From an uncultured Saprospiraceae bacterium (lineage in GTDB: Bacteria > Bacteroidota > Bacteroidia > Chitinophagales > Saprospiraceae): DNA of 7,261 nt. The notes beneath the pieces are model-generated. The model was given only the letters and a program-made list of their open reading frames with translations, made no database searches and had not been told where the DNA came from. Location: positions 1 through 7,261 of the forward strand of contig CAKZLT010000395.1 of assembly GCA_937127195.1 (NCBI GenBank), written 5' to 3'. Shown in pieces: positions 1-5,438 of this stretch (the stretch's first letter is position 1; each line of letters opens with the position of its first letter). Position numbers and translations under genes: made by a program.

Positions 1-157
1 ATTTTTCAATTGAATTCGCTAGTTGATATGACTTCGCCGACGATATGTCGCAAAAGACTATCCTTAAAAAATAATGAATAAAATGTGGAACATTGATTTT
101 GCTCCTTAGTTTTGATGTTAAGCATCATTCATTGTTCAAAAATGATTGAACTAAGAT
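1..157. other. Left-edge non-coding stretch downstream of the Hsp70-KOW gene
   Basis: I find no supportable gene here. One plus-strand frame is open from the window edge to a TAA at 79-81 (26 codons). It could be the tail of a gene entering from the left, converging on the Hsp70-KOW gene, but its translation resembles nothing I recognise. Read on the minus strand, directly after the fusion gene's stop, there are short inverted repeats: CTTAGTT (155-149) with AACTAAG (111-105), GTTCAA with TTGAAC (151-134), and TGATG with CATCA (127-113). The first two overlap and exclude each other. No T-tract follows, so this is not a convincing terminator. Confidence 0.4.
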
Positions 158-1138
158 TTATACCTTTTTAATTAAATGTGTTTCTACACTTAAACTAAAA
201 GTATGCTGTATGTGTTCAAGGGTAATTAATACCCTATTTTTTCCAGTGGTTTCGATCAATCGCCCTTTCGTACCAGATAGACTTCCTTCTGTTATTTCTA
301 CTCTATCTCCTTTTTGTAAAGGCTGAGTGGTTTCGATTTCAAATTCAATTTCGGTAGAATTATGATTAGAAAGCATGATTTTGGCTTCTTCTGCTTTGTG
401 CAAAAGCACTTGATATAACTTATTGTATTTACCCGAAGCGGATTTGAGTTCTTGCTCTAAATTAGTAAATTGACCTTCATGTTCTATGAAAGGTAAGATG
501 ATTTTTTCGACAATTTTATTATCAAAATCCGTTCCTCCAAGGAAATTATCCCCTTCATGGTCAATGATTTTCATTTCGCCATCATTGATTTCAACCAAAG
601 CAACATCAAACGTTCCTCCACCCAAATCATAAACCAACCATTGACCTTCTTCGAAAGCGTCTTCGTCCTTATTGGCATACGCCAAACTAGCTGCAATCGG
701 TTCTTGTAATAATACAACTTGCTCAAAACCAGCCGCTTCACCTGCCTTTTTGGTTGCGTTGGATTGAATGGTATCAAAGGAAGCAGGAATCGTTACTACT
801 GCGGCTTCTATTTTTTCTCCTGTATGAATGAAGTTTTTGAGTTCTTTGAGTACTTCTGCCGAAAGGTCAATCGGGCTTTTTGACTCGCCTAGAGAAGCAA
901 TTTCGTATTTTTCTGTTGTTCCCATTTTTCTTTTGAAAGCAGCAACAACGTTTTTCGGGTCACGTTGCAAATACTCTCGGGCTTTATCACCGACTTGAAT
1001 TCTGTTTTTTCTGAAAGCCACCACAGAAGGTAGCGTTTGTTTGAGTGTTACAGGATTACGAAATATCTCAACATTACCATTGCTGAATTTTGCAATGGCT
1101 GAATTGGTTGTTCCTAAATCTATTCCGAAGTTAATCAT
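158..1138 (-). CDS. Chimeric protein: truncated Hsp70 ATPase domain fused to a NusG/UpxY-type KOW domain
   Basis: Residues 1-269 of 326 are an Hsp70 (DnaK-family) nucleotide-binding domain. They show the phosphate-1 loop IDLGTTNSA (6-14), FKRKMG with the catalytic-type lysine near 69, VVTIPASFD (114-122), QEPIAASLAY (145-154), phosphate-2 VYDLGGGTFDVALVE (169-183), GGTDFD (201-206) and the nucleotide-contacting helix AEEAKIMLS (249-257). Hsp70 homology ends around IEFEIE (264-269). It is replaced by a complete KOW domain, KGDRVEITEGSLSGTKGRL (276-294) and on to the C-terminus, typical of NusG/RfaH/UpxY C-terminal domains. Missing are the last part of lobe II with its GG-x-x-R-x-P adenosine motif, the interdomain linker and the substrate-binding domain; normal DnaK has over 600 residues. 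Chaperone activity is therefore unlikely. The ATG at 1138 places the phosphate-1 loop correctly. The gene ends the five-gene minus-strand series, 160 bp after the GrpE-like gene. The alternatives are a decayed deletion product or an assembly chimera, although the frame is intact throughout. Confidence 0.88.
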   Translation of the reverse strand: MINFGIDLGTTNSAIAKFSNGNVEIFRNPVTLKQTLPSVVAFRKNRIQVGDKAREYLQRDPKNVVAAFKRKMGTTEKYEIASLGESKSPIDLSAEVLKELKNFIHTGEKIEAAVVTIPASFDTIQSNATKKAGEAAGFEQVVLLQEPIAASLAYANKDEDAFEEGQWLVYDLGGGTFDVALVEINDGEMKIIDHEGDNFLGGTDFDNKIVEKIILPFIEHEGQFTNLEQELKSASGKYNKLYQVLLHKAEEAKIMLSNHNSTEIEFEIETTQPLQKGDRVEITEGSLSGTKGRLIETTGKNRVLITLEHIQHTFSLSVETHLIKKV

Positions 1139-1153
1139 TGATTATTATTTTTG

Positions 1154-1199
1154 AGAAAAGAGATTAAAAGACCGCGTTACACGCTTAGAGAAAAGAGAC
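1154..1199 (+). repeat. 46-bp dispersed repeat, copy 1
   Basis: This copy starts and ends with the direct repeat AGAAAAGAGA and contains TTAAAAGACCGC and CTTAG. It matches the copy at 6531-6576 at 38 of 46 positions without gaps, and is also related to the inverted copy at 6606-6651. Its centre, GCGT-TAC-ACGC, is a 4-bp hairpin. It ends about 15 bp upstream of the Hsp70-KOW start codon, so in the minus-strand transcript it lies in that gene's leader. No open frame runs through it that looks coding. Confidence 0.8.
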
Positions 1200-1298
1200 C
1201 TTTTGATAATCGCTTTTTATATCGTCAATTTTATTCTTTTTTACTGAGTATAACTTTTTTTATAAAAATACTTTAAGTGAAGAAAAATTACCAAAAAA

Positions 1299-1628
1299 CT
1301 AACGCCCTTCTACAATCACAATACCTTTTTGTATGATTTGATGAAAATCACCTTCTTTTCTTGTAATAATTGGTTTAATGACTTCTGTGATGCGTAATTT
1401 TTTGATGGAATTACCTGAAATAGTTGCTTCACAATCGGTTCTGGTCTCGTCCCATTTTTCACCAAAAGGATTATGATAATGTAAATTCATTTCTTCCAAG
1501 TTGGTTTTTATTCGTCGAATATTGCGAAGCAAAGAAGTAGAATTTGGCATGATTTCTAACTTCTTTTCCATATCGAAAACTTGATTAATCACTTGTATTA
1601 AAGGTGTTGGTGTGTCGAGGAATTGCAT
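1299..1628 (-). CDS. Small protein with a GrpE-like C-terminal domain (putative nucleotide-exchange factor, tentative)
   Basis: This is a 109-residue protein of uncertain function. Residues 1-55 are predicted helical and charged (for example MEKKLEIM, LLRNIRRIKTNLEEMNL), like a short coiled coil. The C-terminal half (54-109) follows the order of a GrpE beta-domain: FGEKWDETRTDCEATI in place of the family's FDP-x-x-H-E-A-V, then ITEVIKPI, and finally IIQKGIVIVEGR in place of the closing V-x-R-P-A-x-V-x-V strand. GrpE releases ADP from Hsp70, and the next gene downstream encodes an Hsp70-type ATPase domain, which supports the idea. The protein is much shorter than normal GrpE (about 180-200 residues), mostly because the long N-terminal helix is missing. 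The ATG at 1628 follows AACATTAAAACC, with no clear ribosome-binding site. The gene's reality is well supported by its conserved-looking sequence; the GrpE assignment rests on eye alignment only. Confidence 0.6.
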   Translation of the reverse strand: MQFLDTPTPLIQVINQVFDMEKKLEIMPNSTSLLRNIRRIKTNLEEMNLHYHNPFGEKWDETRTDCEATISGNSIKKLRITEVIKPIITRKEGDFHQIIQKGIVIVEGR

Positions 1629-1689
1629 GGTTTTAATGTTGAAGTGGTTTGAAATAAATATTTTAGGGTTTTAGAAGATGTCTTTTTGA

Positions 1690-2058
1690 TTAAAAAGGAA
1701 TTTTAAAAGTTCTTTCTATATTATTCTTCAATATTCTGATACTATCAGAATATTGAAGTTTCATCATTGAATCTCCTTCTTCTATAAAATTTAAAAGAGT
1801 TTTATTATCGTTACAAAAATTAACACCTACTGTAATCAGAGTATCTGTTGTTTTTAAACTGATTCCCCCATAACAACTTTCATAGTTACTTATATTATCA
1901 ATATGACCAATAAATTCTTTTTTTACAAACCATTTGTGCCATTCATTCTCCATTTGTTTGAATGAATAATTGAAGTTTATTGTTATGTAAACTAGGAATA
2001 AAAAATAAGCAACGATACTAGAAATTATCAGTTTAAATAAAAAAGCTCCTATTTTCAT
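1690..2058 (-). CDS. Small single-pass membrane protein, function unknown
   Basis: The frame stays open upstream to 2127 inside the sigma-factor gene, but the start chosen is the ATG at 2058. It lies 10 nt after the sigma-factor stop, has AGG three nt upstream, and begins directly with a membrane segment. The product has 122 residues: a hydrophobic helix (about residues 4-27) followed by roughly 95 residues, probably outside the inner membrane, with two cysteines (62 and 82) that could form a disulfide. The C-terminal pattern GDSMMKLQYSDSIRILKNN (95-113) resembles small Bacteroidota hypothetical proteins that carry a G-D-S-x-x-K motif near the end; no function is known to me. Only three residues precede the membrane helix, so there is no room for a cytoplasmic anti-sigma domain despite its position next to the sigma gene. 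A perfect 33-bp palindrome lies within its 3' coding region. Confidence 0.75.
   Translation of the reverse strand: MKIGAFLFKLIISSIVAYFLFLVYITINFNYSFKQMENEWHKWFVKKEFIGHIDNISNYESCYGGISLKTTDTLITVGVNFCNDNKTLLNFIEEGDSMMKLQYSDSIRILKNNIERTFKIPF
1726..1758. repeat. Perfect 33-bp palindrome inside a coding region
   Basis: The left arm CTTCAATATTCTGATA (1726-1741) and right arm TATCAGAATATTGAAG (1743-1758) are exact reverse complements around a single base (1742). In the minus-strand transcript this gives a 14-16 bp stem with a very small loop, ending about 34 nt before the stop codon of the small membrane-protein gene. It encodes LQYSDSIRILK. No U-tract follows, so it is not a standard intrinsic terminator. 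It could be a protein-binding dyad or an mRNA processing or stability hairpin. Confidence 0.85.
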
Positions 2059-2068
2059 ACCTAAAAAA

Positions 2069-2725
2069 TTATTTCTTCTTTTTCTTCTTCTTATCCTTGC
2101 GATACATATCAATATGGGCTTGAGCATCAGGACTTTGAAGTAAATTGTATAAAATTTCTTTGGCTCTAAATAATTGTGCTTTCACTGTTCCTAGCGGAAT
2201 ATCTAATTCTTTGGCGATTTCGTCATAGGTCAATTCTTCGAAGTAACGCAACTCAATCATTAAGCGATATTTGACCGTTAATTGACTCATTACACGACGC
2301 ATCAATTTGACGCGCTGTTGCTTTATAAATCGTTCTTCTGGGTCAAGCGTACTTGCTTTTAGATTATTAGAAAAACGTTGGCTCCCCTCGTTTTCGACAG
2401 GTTCATCTATGGAAAGCAGGTGCAGTCGTTTTTTACGAATATGGTCAATACAGTTATTGGTAGCAATTTTGAATAACCAAGTACTAAAGGCATATTTAGG
2501 CGCGTAACTTGCCAACTTATTAAAGGCTTTTCCGAAAGCTTCCAATGTCAAATCGTCCGCATCTTCGCGATTATTGACCATTTTGAGCATCATGTGATAA
2601 ATAGAAGAGCGATAGCGTTCCATTAGGACTGTATAAGCCTTTTGGTCGCCTTTTATAGCTTTCAAAACGAAATCATAATCTTCTAATGCCCTTTGAGATA
2701 AATTTTTATTAATTTCTACGCCCAT
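2069..2725 (-). CDS. RNA polymerase sigma factor, sigma-70 family (ECF-like)
   Basis: The 218-residue protein would bind core RNA polymerase and direct it to a subset of promoters; its regulon cannot be told from the sequence. Region 2 spans about residues 20-100, with the core-binding stretch NREDADDLTLEAFGKAF (52-68) and the promoter-melting and -10 recognition stretch FSTWLFKIATNNCIDHIRKK (80-99). A linker of about 45 residues leads to region 4 (146-195), whose helix-turn-helix LTYDEIAKELDIPLGTVKAQ (165-184) would read the -35 element. There is no region 1 or 3, as in ECF factors. The last seven residues are all lysine, an unusual basic tail. The ATG at 2725 overlaps the end of the glycosyltransferase gene by 10 nt (ATGGGCGTAG), which implies translational coupling. 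No recognisable anti-sigma gene is adjacent. Confidence 0.92.
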   Translation of the reverse strand: MGVEINKNLSQRALEDYDFVLKAIKGDQKAYTVLMERYRSSIYHMMLKMVNNREDADDLTLEAFGKAFNKLASYAPKYAFSTWLFKIATNNCIDHIRKKRLHLLSIDEPVENEGSQRFSNNLKASTLDPEERFIKQQRVKLMRRVMSQLTVKYRLMIELRYFEELTYDEIAKELDIPLGTVKAQLFRAKEILYNLLQSPDAQAHIDMYRKDKKKKKKK

Positions 2726-3828
2726 TTGTTTGTGTTCCTAAAAATCAAAGTGGGGAAAATTCCCAATAAATAAATTAAATATAATATATCGAGCAATGGT
2801 AATGCCAACCATAGGTCAAATACTTTTAATTTTTTAAAAATAGAATAATTGACCACCCAAAATACAATCAACCTTGCTAAATATAAGAAAAGTACAAGGT
2901 TTACGCTAATTTGTAAGCCAATTAGCACAAAAAAACCGACGTGTAGCCAAAACAATGTGACAGAATAACTTCCTAGCAAGATTTTATGAATGAGTCGATA
3001 GTGTGTAGAAGTTGATATGTGTCGTCCTTTTTGTGTTAAAAAACTATCCAAATCCGCTTTGGGTTCGGAATACATAAAGGTTTCTTCATTTAAAATAACG
3101 TTAATCTTTTTCCCTTTTGCGGCTTCACTAATGAATAAATCATCATCTCCAGATGCAATATGCCCGTGACTTTCAAAACCATTTACACTATCAAATATGC
3201 TTTTTTTATACATCAAATTGCGTCCTACGCCCATATAAGGCATATTCCAAAGAGCAAAAGAAAGATATTGGATTGCGGTATAAGTAGTTTCTATTCTTGT
3301 TAAAATATTTAACCAACCAGAATGTCGAAACATTGGGCCGTATCCCAAACTTATGTTTCGTTCGTTACTCTGATAGGATTGCATGAAGGTAATCCATTCT
3401 GGACTACTGGCTTTGCAATCTGCATCTGTGAGTAGTAAATTTGGATATTTTGCAGAATTGATACCTTTAGAAAGCGCGTATTTTTTACCTTTGATAGTCC
3501 TATCTCCTTCAGCAAGATGGAGAATTTTAAGATGTTGATATTGTTGCTTAAAATTATTGAGTACTTTTTGGGTGTCGTCGCTAGAATTATCATTGACAAC
3601 GATGACTTCAAATACCGAATAATTTTGTTTTAGAATACTTGGTAAGTATTTTTGTAAATTTGTGGCTTCATTTTTAGCACAGATAATAACAGATACAGGA
3701 ACTTGTTCGGTATTGGGTAGTGGTTTTTTTATTTTAAAAAATGCTAATCGCCCGAATAGAACGCTCCAATAAAGTATTTGTATAATACTTGAAATGAGGA
3801 AACTGTAATAAATGATATTTATAATCAA
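2716..3828 (-). CDS. Membrane-anchored glycosyltransferase, family 2
   Basis: The protein (370 residues) transfers a sugar from a nucleotide-sugar donor, probably to a lipid or polysaccharide acceptor at the cytoplasmic membrane; the substrates cannot be deduced. An N-terminal membrane helix (about 4-30) is followed by the GT-A domain: VSVIICAKNEATNL (45-58), VIVVNDNSSDDT (75-86), the metal-binding DAD in LLLTDADC (131-138), GVGRNLMYKK (200-209), the acceptor-side SGDDDLFI (226-233) and QKGRH (266-270), in the place of the Q/R-x-x-R-W motif. Three or so further membrane helices fill residues 285-365. The start is TTG at 3828: an in-frame TGA lies two codons upstream, and no in-frame ATG occurs before the catalytic domain. 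The ATG at 3835 is in another frame. It heads a tight minus-strand cluster and diverges from tgt, with 105 bp between the two starts. Confidence 0.92.
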   Translation of the reverse strand: MIINIIYYSFLISSIIQILYWSVLFGRLAFFKIKKPLPNTEQVPVSVIICAKNEATNLQKYLPSILKQNYSVFEVIVVNDNSSDDTQKVLNNFKQQYQHLKILHLAEGDRTIKGKKYALSKGINSAKYPNLLLTDADCKASSPEWITFMQSYQSNERNISLGYGPMFRHSGWLNILTRIETTYTAIQYLSFALWNMPYMGVGRNLMYKKSIFDSVNGFESHGHIASGDDDLFISEAAKGKKINVILNEETFMYSEPKADLDSFLTQKGRHISTSTHYRLIHKILLGSYSVTLFWLHVGFFVLIGLQISVNLVLFLYLARLIVFWVVNYSIFKKLKVFDLWLALPLLDILYLIYLLGIFPTLIFRNTNKWA

Positions 3829-3933
3829 ATTTCATTAATTGAGAATTGACAATTAAGAATTGGCAATGCGTTTAAGAATTGTAGAATAAATGTTTTTAGT
3901 TGAGTGTGTTCAACTAAAATAATGACGAAAATA
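3829..3933. promoter_or_regulatory. Divergent intergenic region between the glycosyltransferase and tgt
   Basis: This 105-bp gap must contain the promoters for both directions. It includes overlapping near-repeats of GAATTG and AATTGACAATT (about 3836-3866), a simple-sequence style common between Bacteroidota genes. TTGACA (3846-3851) and TAGAAT (3882-3887) are present, but their spacing is wrong for a standard sigma-70 pair. I see no clear Bacteroidota-type TAnnTTTG element. Precise promoters are therefore not called. Confidence 0.45.
3894..3919 (+). promoter_or_regulatory. Perfect hairpin in the tgt leader
   Basis: TTTTAGTTGA (3894-3903) and TCAACTAAAA (3910-3919) are exact reverse complements around the 6-nt loop GTGTGT. 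The structure ends 14 nt before the tgt ATG at 3934. In RNA it could control access to the start region; as DNA it could be an operator for a dimeric repressor, and being palindromic it would work on either divergent gene. It shows no match I can see to the preQ1 riboswitch consensus. The alternative GTG start at 3904 lies in the loop, which argues against its use. Confidence 0.6.
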
Positions 3934-5064
3934 ATGAATTTTACTTTAGAGACAACAGATAGCTTATCAAAAGCGCGTGCAGGTGTAATAGAAACAGATC
4001 ACGGAAGTATTCAAACTCCGATTTTTATGCCTGTTGGTACGATCGGTTCAGTGAAAGGAGTGCATCAGCATGAATTGAAGGAACAGGTAAAGGCTCAAAT
4101 TATATTAGGAAATACATATCATTTGTACTTACGTCCAAAGACGGACATCTTAGAAAAAGTCGGTGGATTACATAAATTCATTGGTTGGGATAAGCCAATT
4201 TTGACAGATAGTGGTGGGTTTCAAGTATATTCTTTGAGTCAAATGCGTAAGTTGAATGAGCAAGGAGTTACATTTCAATCACATATTGACGGTTCTAAGC
4301 ATTTGTTTACGCCAGAATCTGCAATTGATATTCAGCGCCAAATTGGAGGTGATATTATCATGGCTTTTGATGAATGTACACCTTATCCTTGTGATTATAA
4401 TTATGCTAAAAAGTCTTTGGCTTTGACACATCGTTGGCTGAAAAGATGTTGTGATCATTTTGACAAACAACCGCCTTTATACGATTATACTCAGGCCTTT
4501 TTTCCGATTGTACAGGGAAGTACTTATAAAGATTTGAGAGCTGATTCTGCTAAAGTTATTCGTGATTTTGATAGAGAAGGTAATGCAATTGGCGGTTTGT
4601 CAGTTGGTGAGCCTGCGGAAGAAATGTATGGAATGACAGATGTTGTTACTGATATTCTACCGATTGGAAAGCCTCGTTATTTGATGGGAGTAGGAACACC
4701 TGCCAATGTTTTGGAGTGTATCGGTTTGGGTATTGATATGTTTGATTGTGTGATGCCAACTCGTAATGCGCGTCATGGTATGTTGTTTACTCAAAATGGG
4801 ATTATTAATATCAAAAATGCTAAATGGAAGGATGACTTTAGTGCAATTGATGATAGTTTTCCTTGTTTGACAAGTAATAATTATAGTAAAGCGTATTTGA
4901 GACATTTGTTTGTAACGAAGGAATTACTGGGATTACAAATTGCTACTTTACATAATTTGACTTTTTATCTTTGGTTGGTTGGACAAGCGCGTGAGCAGAT
5001 TCAAGCTGGAACGTTTAGAGCTTGGAAGGATAAAATGGTGAAGCAAGTGCAGATTAGATTATAA
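3934..5064 (+). CDS. tRNA-guanine transglycosylase (queuine tRNA-ribosyltransferase)
   Basis: Tgt swaps guanine-34 in the anticodon of GUN tRNAs for preQ1 in the cytoplasm, the committed step of queuosine formation. The ATG at 3934 gives MNFTLETTDSLSKARAG, the usual N-terminus, and 376 residues, the usual length; in-frame GTG at 3904 and ATG at 3922 are less likely starts. Seen are TPIFMPVGT (28-36), LGNTYHLYLRP (58-68), TDSGGFQ with the general-base aspartate D92, MAFDECTPYPCDY (143-155), IVQGS (192-196), GGLSVGEP (220-227), and DMFDCVMPTRNARHG (268-282) with nucleophile D271. The classical zinc site C-x-C-x2-C is not conserved: aligned on the following NYS, the three positions are F309, C311 and S314; the histidine ligand H340 remains. 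I recall similar loss in other Bacteroidota Tgt proteins, so this need not mean inactivity. The LptF/LptG-type permease follows on the same strand. Confidence 0.96.
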   Translation: MNFTLETTDSLSKARAGVIETDHGSIQTPIFMPVGTIGSVKGVHQHELKEQVKAQIILGNTYHLYLRPKTDILEKVGGLHKFIGWDKPILTDSGGFQVYSLSQMRKLNEQGVTFQSHIDGSKHLFTPESAIDIQRQIGGDIIMAFDECTPYPCDYNYAKKSLALTHRWLKRCCDHFDKQPPLYDYTQAFFPIVQGSTYKDLRADSAKVIRDFDREGNAIGGLSVGEPAEEMYGMTDVVTDILPIGKPRYLMGVGTPANVLECIGLGIDMFDCVMPTRNARHGMLFTQNGIINIKNAKWKDDFSAIDDSFPCLTSNNYSKAYLRHLFVTKELLGLQIATLHNLTFYLWLVGQAREQIQAGTFRAWKDKMVKQVQIRL

Positions 5065-5438
5065 TTCAAGTTTCTCGTTTCTCTCACGCGGAGGTTTAGA
5101 GACACAGAGTTTTTTTGCTTTTGTTATTTGTTGTTTCTTGGAGAGTTCGGGGAGAAGGAGAGTTTGGAGAGTTTTTTTTCTTTTGTTTTTTGATTTCTTG
5201 GAGAGTTCGGAGAGTTCGGGGAGAAGGAGAGTTTTTAGAGCTTTTGTTGTGGCGTTTTTTAGCATGAATGCAATTATTTTTATAAAAAAGAACACACACA
5301 CTCTGCGTACTCTGCACCTCCCCGCACTCTGCGAGAAACAACAAATAACAAAAGTAAAAAACACTCTGCGCACTCTGCTTCTCCCCGAACTCTGCGTGAA
5401 ACAAAAACTCTGCGAGAAATAAATTAAGAATTAAAAGA
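5065..5438. repeat. Array of diverged 39-bp inverted and direct repeats between tgt and the permease gene
   Basis: This 374-bp gap has no credible gene; open frames through it are low-complexity products of the repeats. A 39-bp unit, roughly TTTCnnGSAGAGTKCGGGG followed by AGnnGSAGAGTnnGSAGAGT, occurs as copy A (5134-5172, plus), copy B (5194-5232, plus, rearranged internally), copy C (5300-5338, minus) and copy D (5363-5401, minus). A and D match at 32 of 39 positions, A and C at 30 of 39. Plus copies use GGAGAGT where minus copies use GCAGAGT. Copies A and C share a preceding CTTTTGTTATTTGTTG leader, giving a perfect 21-bp inverted repeat (5118-5138 with 5334-5354). A degenerate fifth copy may lie at 5075-5110. 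The transcript could fold into a very large hairpin. Any permease promoter must lie here. Confidence 0.8.

Noticed and set aside
571..777. Minor open frames inside recognised genes (571-777, 2307-2507, 3351-3611, 4279-4470, 4657-4905, 5694-5894)
   Set aside because: Each lies wholly within a well-supported gene in another frame or strand and has no recognisable protein features.
1690..2058. Small membrane protein as the anti-sigma factor for the adjacent sigma factor
   Set aside because: Only three residues precede the membrane helix, so there is no cytoplasmic domain to bind sigma, and the outer part has no anti-sigma motif.
1690..2127. Longer version of the small membrane protein starting at 2127
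   Set aside because: It would overlap the 3' end of the sigma-factor gene and add an arginine-rich leader that mirrors the lysine tail codons in another frame. The ATG at 2058 has a better context and begins at the membrane helix.
3904..3933. GTG (3904) or ATG (3922) as the tgt start
   Set aside because: The conserved Tgt N-terminus begins at the ATG at 3934 and gives the usual 376 residues; the GTG lies in the loop of a perfect hairpin.
5118..5401. CRISPR array
   Set aside because: The repeats differ from each other, occur in both orientations and have irregular spacing; no cas gene is present.
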